Shown piece by piece: positions 38,187-46,244 of a DNA stretch of 64,000 nt. Both the position numbers and the translations under genes were made by a program. Source of the stretch: Prosthecobacter dejongeii (GTDB lineage Bacteria; Verrucomicrobiota; Verrucomicrobiia; Verrucomicrobiales; Verrucomicrobiaceae). Below the pieces are notes generated by a model. The model did no database searches. It had not been told where the DNA came from and saw nothing but the letters and a program-made list of their open reading frames with translations. How positions within the stretch are numbered: the stretch's first letter is position 1; each line of letters opens with the position of its first letter. Location of the stretch: contig NZ_JACHIF010000006.1 in the NCBI RefSeq assembly GCF_014203045.1, positions 310,001 to 374,000 on the forward strand, written 5' to 3'.

Positions 38187-38942
38187 ATGCGCCGCCGCTC
38201 CAACCCACTCTCTGAACGCAACATTAAACGCATTGATACCCGTAACGATGCCTCCAAGCAGACGCACGGCTTTCAGGTCTGCATTTCGAGAAACGGTTCC
38301 CTCCACACCAAGCATTTCTCCGATAGCCTTTATGGCGGCACCAAAGGCGCTCTGAAAGTGGCTCGTGAGTATCGCGACCAACTTCTGGGTGAAATGCCAG
38401 AGATCGAAGCGAGCCGCATCGCTCACACGACCAATGCGAAGAACAAGAGCGGCCATGTCGGTATCTCTTATCGCAAATACAAAACTGCTAAGGGTAAGGT
38501 GACCCGTCTCATTGCCGTTTCCGTGCGTGCTGAAAAGGGCAAGACCGTCTCCAAGGTCTATCGTTATACCAAGGAAACTCACGACGAAGTGCTGGCCGAG
38601 GCCATCTCCTTCCGCGAGGAGTTGCTGCAGCAGCGCCTCAGCCGTGAAGGTGGCATCACCGGCATCGTCAAGGCCAAGGCTCCTAAGGGCGCTAAGAAAG
38701 CAGCGGCTCCTGTGAAAGCAGCCCCTGCGAAGAAGGCCGCCAAAAAGGCTGCTCCAGCGAAAAAATCCGCTCCTGCGAAGAAGGCCGCTCCAGCGAAGAA
38801 AGCTCCGGCTAAAAAAGCCCCCGCGAAAAAAGCGGCTCCTGCCAAGAAGGTGGCTCCTGTGGCCAAAAAGGCCGTGAAGAAAGCTGCCGCTCCTGTGGCT
38901 AAGAAAGCCGCCAAAAAGGCTACTAAGAAGGCTAAGCGTTAA
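38187..38942 (+). CDS. AP2-like DNA-binding protein with histone-H1-like Lys/Ala/Pro tail
   Basis: 251 aa. Two AP2/integrase-N-terminus-like three-strand-plus-helix units are visible. The first is residues 28-68 (GFQVCISRNGSLHTKHFSD, LYGGTKGALKVAREYRDQLL). The second is about 88-150 (SGHVGISYRKYKTAKGKV to VLAEAISFREELL). Residues 162-251 are almost only Lys, Ala and Pro in repeats such as APAKKAAPAKK, as in histone H1 C-terminal tails and bacterial H1-like proteins. A DNA-binding, chromosome-organising or regulatory role is likely. No enzymatic motif. A terminator follows. The combination is unusual; target sites are unknown. Confidence 0.78.
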   Translation: MRRRSNPLSERNIKRIDTRNDASKQTHGFQVCISRNGSLHTKHFSDSLYGGTKGALKVAREYRDQLLGEMPEIEASRIAHTTNAKNKSGHVGISYRKYKTAKGKVTRLIAVSVRAEKGKTVSKVYRYTKETHDEVLAEAISFREELLQQRLSREGGITGIVKAKAPKGAKKAAAPVKAAPAKKAAKKAAPAKKSAPAKKAAPAKKAPAKKAPAKKAAPAKKVAPVAKKAVKKAAAPVAKKAAKKATKKAKR

Positions 38943-38963
38943 TTGCCGAACCAAATTTGAAAC

Positions 38964-38997
38964 GGGATGGATGCCTATCGGGTGTCCATCCCTTTTT
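38964..38997 (+). terminator. Rho-independent terminator of the AP2/H1-like gene
   Basis: GGGATGGA (38964-38971) / TCCATCCC (38985-38992), 13-nt loop, followed by TTTTT. Confidence 0.85.
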
Positions 38998-39010
38998 GTT
39001 GAATCGGGCG

Positions 39011-40972
39011 TTAGGCCTTGGCTCGTTTGGGCAGACGGAGTTCAAACTGGGCTCCCCGACCCTGTGGCTGGGTGAAGATGAGATCACCTCCCAATTCACG
39101 TGCCAGTTGGCGGCTGAGCGCCAGACCTAGGCCCACACCTGGGGCACTGTGGGCGGCCTCAGTGGCGGATTTGCTAAAGGGCTGAAACAGGCGCTTTCGC
39201 TGCATCTCAGGGAGACCTGGGCCGTAATCTCGGAAGATGAAACGCAGGGCAGAGTTTTCATCTTGGATCGCCAGGTCTAACTTCCTCGGCTCGCTGTCAG
39301 GGGCTGCATACTTGCAGGCATTGTCCGTCAGGTTGAAAAGGATCTGCTCCACCGCCATGGCATCCACGCAGATGAGGCAGGCAAGGGCGTTGGAAGAGGG
39401 CTGCACTTCCAGAGTTAAATCCACGGGCTGCGTCCGCTGGCGGAGGCGTGGGAGGATGCGATCCAGCAGGGCCTCCACACTTATTTTCTCCATACGCCCG
39501 GCCGTGCGCCCGCGCTCGATCCGGGAGTAAGCGAGGACATTTTCCACCAAATGCATGAGGCGGGTGGACTCATCACACAGGGTCTGGAGGTAGCTGCGGC
39601 GCTGGGCGGCATCGGGCACCATGTCATCTGCCAGCATTTCGGAATACAGGCGAAAGGTGGTCAGAGGGGTCCGCAGCTCATGCGTCACGGCGGAGACAAA
39701 GGCACCCCGGCGTTCGCTGAGGAGAACAGCGCGGTGAAGGACAAAAGCAATGGCAAGCGCGGCCACAATCAGGCAGGTCCAGGCAACGACCAAAGCCGAT
39801 TTCAATGGAGAGCTCGTTTCGACGGCGAGCATGGGGATTCTGCCTGTGATCAGTTTCACAGGCAGCGTCACCAGGGCGGTGGCATCTGTACGTGCAATGT
39901 CTGGCGCGACTGGAAGCAGAGTGGCCTCAGGCAGGAGATCACGAATGGTGTCGAGCAACCGTGACTGGAGCAACGCCCAGTCAAGCCACACCCCCTGCAG
40001 CCGGGGCATTTCTTCGACTGTGGCCTGGCGCACGAGCAATAATTCGTTTTCGACCCAAAGTGGCTGCAAGTCACCAGCAAGAGTCGGGAGAGACTGGCGG
40101 GTGAGTGCCGCTGAGGGATCGGTGGAACGCTCCTGCTGGTAGCGCCGCGTCACTTCTCCCAAAGTTGAGTCTGATCCCACACTTGATCGGTTAGGTGCAG
40201 TAGCTGCTATGTCGGCCCCTTCCTTCGTAGTTTTGCTGCTGGGCAGTGGGGCTGCTTTTTTGAGTTGAGGTTTGGGGAGTTCCTTTTTTTCCAAGTTAAT
40301 GTTGTTATCCAAGATCAGGGCCCGCTGAGACTGCTCTGTGGCATTGGCTACACTTTGGGGGTCGAGATCGAGGGTTTTAGACGCCGATTTGAGGCTTTCT
40401 TTGGGGGCGTTTTCGAGTGATTGGCTTTTGATTTCGATCACTGGAGTCGCACTCACCGTCGGCGCTTTTTGGATATCAGGGTGTTTTTCCAGAAGGCTAT
40501 CCAGACGGGCCAATTTTTTAGCGGCGATGCTGGTTTGCGGATTCAGCGTGTACCAACTTGTGGCGAGTTCTTTTTGCTTTCCCATCGGCGCTTGGGGGCT
40601 GCTCAGCGTGGGCTGGTCCGGCATCTTTTCAAAGTGCAGTTGGACGAGGTCTGGCAAACTGCCAAAGAGGGGAGAAGGCATGAGCGCCCGTCCTTTGGGG
40701 ATGCTCTCTGTTCGACTGGCAAAGAGATCATCTGGCGCGTAGAAAGCCTGGTAATGATAAGCTGGGCGGGCGTTTTCGCGGATCAAAAGGGCGCTGGCCA
40801 GTGAATCCATGCGCCAGAGAGCCAGGCGTACTTTTTCCTGAACTTGGGCATCCTCCGCCGTGTGGCGGCGCTGCGCCTCCATGCTGAGCATGCGCAGGCT
40901 GATCCAGCCCATCGCCCCGGTAAAAACCAGCAGGCAAAGGGTGAATAGGAACCAGCGGAGAAGGGAGCGCAT
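39011..40972 (-). CDS. Sensor histidine kinase with long periplasmic domain
   Basis: 653 aa. TM1 is at about 5-29 and TM2 at about 395-420. Between them lies a periplasmic domain of about 360 residues whose middle is Ser/Lys/Pro/Ala-rich and probably disordered (KKELPKPQLKKAAPLPSSK). The cytoplasmic part has the H box FVSAVTHELRTPLTTFR, N box NLTDNACKYA, G1 DYGPGLPE and G2 GVGLGLALSRQLA. It phosphorylates the response regulator encoded 8 bp upstream on the same transcript. The signal sensed is unknown. Confidence 0.92.
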   Translation of the reverse strand: MRSLLRWFLFTLCLLVFTGAMGWISLRMLSMEAQRRHTAEDAQVQEKVRLALWRMDSLASALLIRENARPAYHYQAFYAPDDLFASRTESIPKGRALMPSPLFGSLPDLVQLHFEKMPDQPTLSSPQAPMGKQKELATSWYTLNPQTSIAAKKLARLDSLLEKHPDIQKAPTVSATPVIEIKSQSLENAPKESLKSASKTLDLDPQSVANATEQSQRALILDNNINLEKKELPKPQLKKAAPLPSSKTTKEGADIAATAPNRSSVGSDSTLGEVTRRYQQERSTDPSAALTRQSLPTLAGDLQPLWVENELLLVRQATVEEMPRLQGVWLDWALLQSRLLDTIRDLLPEATLLPVAPDIARTDATALVTLPVKLITGRIPMLAVETSSPLKSALVVAWTCLIVAALAIAFVLHRAVLLSERRGAFVSAVTHELRTPLTTFRLYSEMLADDMVPDAAQRRSYLQTLCDESTRLMHLVENVLAYSRIERGRTAGRMEKISVEALLDRILPRLRQRTQPVDLTLEVQPSSNALACLICVDAMAVEQILFNLTDNACKYAAPDSEPRKLDLAIQDENSALRFIFRDYGPGLPEMQRKRLFQPFSKSATEAAHSAPGVGLGLALSRQLARELGGDLIFTQPQGRGAQFELRLPKRAKA

Positions 40973-40980
40973 GCTTTTAG

Positions 40981-41688
40981 TTAGGCTGAAGGGACAATAA
41001 CCTCATTAGCAAGCATGTAACCTTTCCCGCGAACGGTGAGCAGGAATTGTGGCTCGCCACCATTGTCTCGCAGCTTGGCCCGGAGATTGGCGATGTGCAT
41101 GTCAATGGTGCGTGTCTCGGTGTGCTTAGGCTCGATCCGCCAGACGCGGCGGAGCAATTCCTCCCGCGAAATGGCACGACCACGGTGGGCGGCGAGGTAC
41201 TCAATGAGACCACATTCGCGATCTGAAAGTTCCTCGCGTCCCCCATCGCTAAAGCGCAGTTCCAGTCGCTCCAGATCGACGATGCCCCCAGGGAAGGGGA
41301 TTTGTTGGACCTGCTTCGGCCGTTCCGGTGAACGCCGCAACACGGCCTCCACTCGGGCGAGAAGTTCTCGCACGCTGAAGGGTTTCACGACGTAATCATC
41401 TGCGCCTAACTTCAAGCCTTTCACGCGATCGGCCTCCTCCCCACGGGCGGAAAGGATGATAACAGGGGTGCCAGGGCGGTGTTCTTTCAGAGCCCGCAGG
41501 ATCTCAAACCCATTGTGGTTAGGCAGCACAAGATCCAGCAGCATCAGATCAAAAGTGGCCTTCTGGGCCTGCTCCATTCCGGAGAGCCCTTCCGCAGCCT
41601 CCAGCACGGCGTAGCCGGAGAAGCGGAGGGCATCAGTCACCCCGCGCCGAATGGCGCTATCATCTTCAATGACAAGGATGGTGGGCAT
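40981..41688 (-). CDS. OmpR/PhoB family response regulator
   Basis: 235 aa. Receiver domain: acidic pair in VIEDDSAIRRG, phospho-acceptor Asp in LMLLDLVLPNHNGFE, the switch Ser in IILSARGEE, and Lys in DDYVVKPFSVREL. The C-terminal winged helix (about 130-230) includes LSDRECGLIEYLAAHRGRAISREELLRRVW and TIDMHIANLRAKL, ending VRGKGYMLANE. It is cotranscribed with the kinase. DNA targets unknown; the rhodanese and vWA genes upstream are separate candidates. Confidence 0.93.
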   Translation of the reverse strand: MPTILVIEDDSAIRRGVTDALRFSGYAVLEAAEGLSGMEQAQKATFDLMLLDLVLPNHNGFEILRALKEHRPGTPVIILSARGEEADRVKGLKLGADDYVVKPFSVRELLARVEAVLRRSPERPKQVQQIPFPGGIVDLERLELRFSDGGREELSDRECGLIEYLAAHRGRAISREELLRRVWRIEPKHTETRTIDMHIANLRAKLRDNGGEPQFLLTVRGKGYMLANEVIVPSA

Positions 41689-41739
41689 GGGATGAGTGGC
41701 AGTTTACACCTTTGGCTAGGGGCATCTCAATGAAATGAG

Positions 41740-42276
41740 CTAGCGAGACGACTTTTCTTTGACCTCCGCCCCAGCAAACGGGAGTCGAGTGGTATGGACA
41801 TCCAGCAGAGGGCCTAGTTCGAAGACGTTCGTGTAACCATAACCCTGAAGACTGACGAAGGTGTGCAGGTTCAATGCAGTGCTAATAGATTTGTCGGTGA
41901 ATGAGACTGGACTGTTTTCGAAGTTATTGTTGCAGTAGATGAGCACCACGGTGTTCTTGGCTGGGATGATTTTCGCCAGAGCGGCTTCATGGAAATCAGG
42001 CAAGCTCAGATTCACCGCTCCATGAATATGACGAAGCTGAAATTTGCTGGCACTGCGGGCATCTAGGAGGATAACCCCTGGCTCTGACATCTTTTGAAGA
42101 AATTGGGCTTCGGTAAGGCGTCGAGACTCGCGGATCTTTGCAACCTCGTGAACGTTCTTTTCGAAACCTTCATAGGAGATCAAACGATTGGGGATCTTCT
42201 GGCCGATGACGGGGTTTTCGGCTTGGGTCATCGTTAGCCCCAGCAGGCAGGAGAAGAAAATGAGGTGAGCTTTCAT
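41740..42276 (-). CDS. Exported rhodanese-like domain protein
   Basis: 178 aa with a signal peptide (LIFFSCLLGLTMTQA). Rhodanese fold: VILLDARSASKFQLRHIHGAVNLSLPDF, and the active-site cysteine in VVLIYCNNNFENSP. The loop after Cys is longer than in single-domain sulfurtransferases. It then has GYGYTNVFELGPLLDV as the final part. Probable periplasmic sulfurtransferase or a protein-protein domain; substrate unknown. It may be cotranscribed with the vWA gene 38 bp upstream. Confidence 0.82.
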   Translation of the reverse strand: MKAHLIFFSCLLGLTMTQAENPVIGQKIPNRLISYEGFEKNVHEVAKIRESRRLTEAQFLQKMSEPGVILLDARSASKFQLRHIHGAVNLSLPDFHEAALAKIIPAKNTVVLIYCNNNFENSPVSFTDKSISTALNLHTFVSLQGYGYTNVFELGPLLDVHTTRLPFAGAEVKEKSSR

Positions 42277-42313
42277 AGCAGTTTAGGAAAGGAAAGAGGC
42301 TCGCTTTTTAAGG

Positions 42314-43465
42314 TTATTTGAAGGTGATTTGCTTTTTAGCTGCTTGCTCACGCACCGCTTTGACGATGGCTTTATCGAGGGTATCTTCTTGACCGTTCTC
42401 CTTGTTTTTTTCAGCGACGTATTGAAGGCGCTCTTGATTGAGCTTTTTGATTTGGGCTTGGATCTTCTCCCGTTCGGCTGCTTTCTGATCCAGATAACTT
42501 TGGCGCTCTTCGGGCTTCAGAGATTTCAGTTCAGCCGGGAGGTCTTGTTCTTTGATTTTCTCCAGTGCCAGCCCCGCTTTTTTATTCGCATCCACCAGGT
42601 CCCACCCACTGTTGCTATAGTTAGAACTGGCTTTCGTCAGCGCGCGCTGGACTTCAGCCCCTTCTTTTTTGTAGGAGCTGGCGTTGTTATCTTGGGCGCT
42701 CATGTTGGCTGCGCCTCGGGCCCCATCTTGGCCATACATGATGTAGGTCTTATTGAGCTCGATGCTGAGCTTGGTAATTTCTTTGTCCTGAGGAGCTTCG
42801 ATGTGAACGATGGCCTTGTCCTGATCAATGGTCAGGAAGCGACCTTCAGCCAAGGCAGCCCCAGTGCGCCAGCCGCCGTTTTCCCCTTCGCTCTGCTTGC
42901 CGCAATGGATGGTGTTGACGACGACTCCTTTTTGGATGGCGTCTTTGCAGGCTTGTTGTGAGCTGACAGGCCCTTGGGTAAACGGCTCGTTTCCTGCGAT
43001 GAAGACGGCTTTGTAAGTCTTGCCGTTGCCGTCCCATGCGAGCTTGTCCAGTGCATCGCGAATGACCGCTCCACAGAATTCGCTGCCACCATTGGTGGTG
43101 AGTTTGAAAAGCTGTTCCGAGACCTTATCCAGATCGCGAGTGAAGGGGAGGACGAGACGGATGTAGTTCGTGCCGATGCTCAAGTTGTCATTGCCGTATT
43201 CATAAAGGGCTACCTGGACGACGGGGATTTTGTCGCCCTGCTTGGCGTCGTTGAATTCATTGACGATTTTCCAAAGCTGGCTTTTGGCCTGCTCAATGAG
43301 ACCGTCCATGCTATTGCTGGTATCCAGGAGGATGGCGATCTGCACAAGGGCCTCGTTTTCACGAAGTTGATTGGTGGAGATCGGTTCCGCAGCGTGGCTA
43401 GCGAGAGCTGCGCTGGCGATGAGGGCAAGGATGGAATGACGGAGATGGCGTAGAAGTGTTTTCAT
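42314..43465 (-). CDS. Exported von Willebrand factor A domain protein
   Basis: 383 aa from the ATG at 43465 (MKTLLRHLRHSILALIASAALASHA, a signal peptide). Mature protein: vWA domain with a complete MIDAS start IAILLDTSNSMDG, a threonine/glycine segment FKLTTNGGSEFCGAVI, and the Asp/Asn of AVFIAGNEPFTQG. The C-terminal third is a charged coiled-coil-prone helix (LDQKAAEREKIQAQIKKLNQ). Probably a metal-dependent adhesion or scaffold protein in the periplasm. Upstream of the rhodanese on the same strand. Confidence 0.85.
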   Translation of the reverse strand: MKTLLRHLRHSILALIASAALASHAAEPISTNQLRENEALVQIAILLDTSNSMDGLIEQAKSQLWKIVNEFNDAKQGDKIPVVQVALYEYGNDNLSIGTNYIRLVLPFTRDLDKVSEQLFKLTTNGGSEFCGAVIRDALDKLAWDGNGKTYKAVFIAGNEPFTQGPVSSQQACKDAIQKGVVVNTIHCGKQSEGENGGWRTGAALAEGRFLTIDQDKAIVHIEAPQDKEITKLSIELNKTYIMYGQDGARGAANMSAQDNNASSYKKEGAEVQRALTKASSNYSNSGWDLVDANKKAGLALEKIKEQDLPAELKSLKPEERQSYLDQKAAEREKIQAQIKKLNQERLQYVAEKNKENGQEDTLDKAIVKAVREQAAKKQITFK

Positions 43466-43527
43466 GGCAGCCCCAGCCTGCCCTCCCTCTGCAACGCCGT
43501 CTGTAAAGCGCGTGTAAAACGATCCCA

Positions 43528-43791
43528 CTAGACGGTGGCCCGCCGTGCCTCATCGCGTAACTTCAACAGGCAAGGAATGCAGACGCACTCGCCCCCCGTT
43601 TGCCAACTGATCCATTCCGATTCATCTCGGTTGAGATTCACCTGCGCACACGGACAGTCTGCCGCACGATTGCACAGACAGACAAAGGTCTCACTGCACA
43701 GGCTGCAAGGGACGATGTCATGCTTGTCGTAATTATGATTCACGCACACGGACAGAAAGTTTAAAATGGAGCCGTGGGATTCGGAGGGCAT
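43528..43791 (-). CDS. Cysteine-rich CWC-like small protein
   Basis: 87 aa from the ATG at 43791 (MPSESHGSILNFLSVCVNH); the frame continues to 43854, but that part crosses the island boundary at 43820-43838. The cysteine spacing CSLCSETFVC, NRAADCPCAQVNL, GGECVCIPCLLKL follows the cysteine-rich CWC family (a CPC in place of CWC), probably a zinc-binding domain. Function of the family unknown. Last chromosomal gene before the integrated element. Confidence 0.7.
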   Translation of the reverse strand: MPSESHGSILNFLSVCVNHNYDKHDIVPCSLCSETFVCLCNRAADCPCAQVNLNRDESEWISWQTGGECVCIPCLLKLRDEARRATV

Positions 43792-43819
43792 TCTTACACC
43801 GCATCTACGTGGGGAAGAA

Positions 43820-43838
43820 TGGCGGACAGAGAGGGATT
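43820..43838. repeat. Attachment-site repeat, distal end of the element
   Basis: TGGCGGACAGAGAGGGATT, identical to the 3' end of tRNA-Ser at 52435-52453. No tRNA remains around this copy, as expected for the duplicated end of a tRNA-targeting element. Confidence 0.9.
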
Positions 43839-43897
43839 GCCCGTTCGCATTCAAAATTCGTTGAAAATCAACAGATTACAAAAACAGCTAAAGCCAA

Positions 43898-43920
43898 TGA
43901 TGTATCAGAGTGATGTATCA
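43898..43920. promoter_or_regulatory. Paired TGATGTATCA motifs, left end (candidate integrase arm sites)
   Basis: Two exact TGATGTATCA copies at 43898-43907 and 43911-43920, 13 bp apart. The same pair with the same spacing occurs at 52348-52370 by the other end. This copy starts 59 bp inside the att repeat. The rest of 43839-44057 shows no gene. Confidence 0.6.
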
Positions 43921-44057
43921 CCTTATGGGGCAAGGGGAAGCCTGTGACAAGTGTTTTATGGTCTGGAAAGGGGGACGGATATGCCGAATCAGGAAAGACG
44001 GTTACCCCTGTTTACCTTCTGCACTCACATCGGTTTACTTTTTACACTGGGAGCAGT

Positions 44058-45515
44058 TTACCTTCGCAACTGGGGAACGTCCCGTCGGCATCTCCTATCC
44101 ATGATGAGGGCATCTGCCGTGGTCGCGTCTCGGAGCCGTTGGACTGCCATTAGATAGGCCGGAGAAGGGACGAATGTCACGGACTGAGGTCCTTGCTGAT
44201 TCTTTGCTCTTTCAAGGATTCCAGACTTCACAAGACCATCTATGGATGTCTTGAGCCATTTGACCCTGGAAACGGCTCCTTCCTGAATCAGGAGCGCCAT
44301 GATAACGCGAGCAGCTTCCCGGTTTTGGCAATGGCCGATGATTCGGAACATCAAGTCTGTGGGCGGAGGACTCCATGGGATAAAGCCGGGGTTCATCTGT
44401 CCTTCTAAATGGGCCAGAAAGGTGTTCAGAACGTCCGCTGCGGTCTCGCTGTATCTTTGGAGCGCTTCAACCATTCCGGCGCTTCCTGAGGCCTCAGAGG
44501 GCAGTTCAGAGCGAGGCGAAAAATCGGCGACATTAAAGCGGACCTCCATTCGGAGCCGTTCATTCGTTTTCGGATAGATGACGATTCGGACACCTGGCAT
44601 GACGGTCACGCTTAATACCGTGGTGTTGAAAGTTTCCCGGTCGCGGTTTTGCCGGGGTGATTGTGCTTCGTCACCAACGAATTCTTGCCGTGAATGCTCA
44701 AGGGCTGAATACGACCTCATGGCCCTATCCAGAGAATTCAGAAATTCGGGTGAAGATGCGTTTTTGAACTCCCAATACACTTCGACTCTCCGCATATGCC
44801 ATGCTTCTTCGGATGGCTCAAAATAGAGAAATCCGGTTCCGTCTAATGACAGTCTCCCCCGGTTCTCGACTTCCTGTCTCATGGTGCTTTCCAGATCGTT
44901 AAAGTAGTCTCTAAGGCGATCCGGCCACCTAATCATGAAAGACTGCCAAATGAGCGCAGGATTGTCAGGAAGCCAATTGTCGGAACCATCCAAAGGAAAC
45001 TCGCTGGACGGAATATGCGTATCTCTAAACAAGGTGGGGAGGCCAGAGGGCCGATGATACAAACGGAGTTTGTTCCAGTCCTGATAGCGAGTGAAGCGCG
45101 TGGGATTGACATTGGCTTGATAAACGGCTGTCACGATACGCCTTCCACTGTGCCCCCGCTCTTCCAATTCCAACCGCCCTGAAAACAAAGGAATCGAATT
45201 GAAACGGGGGTCAAAGTCCAAGCCTGTGATAGGCTTTTTCCGGACATTCAACAGCCTCTGTGGACTGTTTGGGCTGCCCTGAGGGCGGGTCAAAAATGTG
45301 GAAAAGTGCCGCGCTTGATCCCAGTTCTCGGGGGTGCGCGTTCCCTTCGGGGGTGCTCCCATGTATTGCTCAATTTCGCCTAGTTTAGCATCGCCAGTGT
45401 GGTGTCTAAAAATGCCTAAAGGCATGGTGAATTCCAATTTGTCATGTTTGGCTTTGGTTGGGGTTACACGGGTTTGAAGGGTAAACTCAGGAAGAGAATA
45501 GGTTTTATTTTCCAT
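44058..45515 (-). CDS. Unrecognised 485-aa island protein
   Basis: 485 aa, no signal peptide, no membrane segment, no family recognised. The N-terminal part is polar (TLQTRVTPTKAKHDKLEFT, PKGTRTPENWDQARHFSTF). The middle has aromatic, strand-rich sequence (RRVEVYWEFKNASSPEF; VRIVIYPKTNERLRMEVRFN). The last ~100 residues look like a winged helix (AARVIMALLIQEGAVSRVKW, LVKSGILERAKN). A replication-initiator or DNA-binding role would fit an island and the YPKTNxRLRxEVRF strand, but this is only a guess. A GGAGG lies just one base before the ATG, too close for a normal ribosome site. It is divergent from the HTH gene. Confidence 0.72.
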   Translation of the reverse strand: MENKTYSLPEFTLQTRVTPTKAKHDKLEFTMPLGIFRHHTGDAKLGEIEQYMGAPPKGTRTPENWDQARHFSTFLTRPQGSPNSPQRLLNVRKKPITGLDFDPRFNSIPLFSGRLELEERGHSGRRIVTAVYQANVNPTRFTRYQDWNKLRLYHRPSGLPTLFRDTHIPSSEFPLDGSDNWLPDNPALIWQSFMIRWPDRLRDYFNDLESTMRQEVENRGRLSLDGTGFLYFEPSEEAWHMRRVEVYWEFKNASSPEFLNSLDRAMRSYSALEHSRQEFVGDEAQSPRQNRDRETFNTTVLSVTVMPGVRIVIYPKTNERLRMEVRFNVADFSPRSELPSEASGSAGMVEALQRYSETAADVLNTFLAHLEGQMNPGFIPWSPPPTDLMFRIIGHCQNREAARVIMALLIQEGAVSRVKWLKTSIDGLVKSGILERAKNQQGPQSVTFVPSPAYLMAVQRLRDATTADALIMDRRCRRDVPQLRR

Positions 45516-45590
45516 GCCTCCTTGAGCTGTAGCTCTCTATAGAGGCAATTCAAACGCATACACAATAAACTCATTTATAGGCAGGTAAAA

Positions 45591-45610
45591 ATTTGCAACC
45601 GGTTGCAAAT
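45591..45610. promoter_or_regulatory. Perfect 20-bp palindrome, candidate repressor operator
   Basis: ATTTGCAACCGGTTGCAAAT, perfect on both halves with a central CG, in the divergent gap between the 485-aa gene and the HTH gene. Form and central CG resemble LacI-family operators, but no LacI-type gene is in the window. A TATAAA on the minus strand (45574-45579) would place the palindrome over the -35 of a leftward promoter. A second copy with 18 of 20 matches lies at 52053-52072. Confidence 0.6.
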
Positions 45611-45639
45611 AAAAACAAGCTATTTACCTAGGGTTTCAT

Positions 45640-45668
45640 TTGACAAAATAACTGAATGGAGATATGGT
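45640..45668 (+). promoter_or_regulatory. Sigma-70-type promoter for the HTH gene
   Basis: TTGACA (45640-45645), 17-bp spacer, TATGGT (45663-45668, 4 of 6 matches). Transcription would start near 45676, which rules out the earliest in-frame start at 45664 and favours 45709 or 45730. Confidence 0.5.
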
Positions 45669-45729
45669 GGGGGAGTATCGCATTCCCTGGAAAACGACTT
45701 TCCAAAAAATGGGGAGTGTCTTTTTTGCT

Positions 45730-46152
45730 ATGCAAAGATCATCCACCGATTGTCGCAAGCAGGCACTGCTTGCAGCCCTTAAAGAATCACGGTTCATCAT
45801 CTCCACCGCTTGCGAAAGCGCAGGCGTAGGCCGTCGCACCTTCTACTACTGGATGGACACGGATGCGGATTTTAAACGCGCCGTTGAAGACATGCAGGAG
45901 GAGGCCACGGACTATGTGGAATCAAAGCTCATGCAGTGCATTGATGCCGGAAAGGAACGCTCCATCATCTTCTACCTCAAGACGAAGGGCAGGCGGCGTG
46001 GCTATCAGGAGCGCGGCGACTCAGAGAACGAAATGCTTGAGCGGGATGAATGGACCCTGTTTGGCAACTCCTCCCTCAAGGCCTTAGCCAGTCGCTACAG
46101 CCAAGACGAACTCATGAGTATGGCTGACCCTGATGACCTCCTGGGGCTTTAG
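45730..46152 (+). CDS. phBC6A51-type helix-turn-helix protein, terminase small subunit-like
   Basis: 140 aa from the ATG at 45730 (MQRSSTDCRKQALLAALKES); 45709 is an alternative. N-terminal homeodomain-like HTH: STACESAGVGRRTFYYWM followed by DADFKRAVEDMQEEATDYVE, then SIIFYLKTKGRRRGYQE. This pattern is typical of phage terminase small subunits and related HTH proteins, which recognise packaging sites. No large terminase subunit, portal or capsid gene is nearby, so it may act in trans on a helper phage or as an ordinary DNA-binding regulator. Start is chosen from the promoter position. Confidence 0.75.
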   Translation: MQRSSTDCRKQALLAALKESRFIISTACESAGVGRRTFYYWMDTDADFKRAVEDMQEEATDYVESKLMQCIDAGKERSIIFYLKTKGRRRGYQERGDSENEMLERDEWTLFGNSSLKALASRYSQDELMSMADPDDLLGL

Positions 46153-46244
46153 GAATCACCGAGGAAGAATACAACAGGAAATTTATAATTAACAATTGGG
46201 TTTGACCCCTCTATTAAAAGTGTTTTATATTAGATGATAATCCC

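Noticed and set aside
38701..38940. Possible DNA tandem-repeat/CRISPR-like array
   Set aside because: The repetition is the Lys/Ala/Pro coding pattern of the H1-like tail, with no spacers and codon-level variation.
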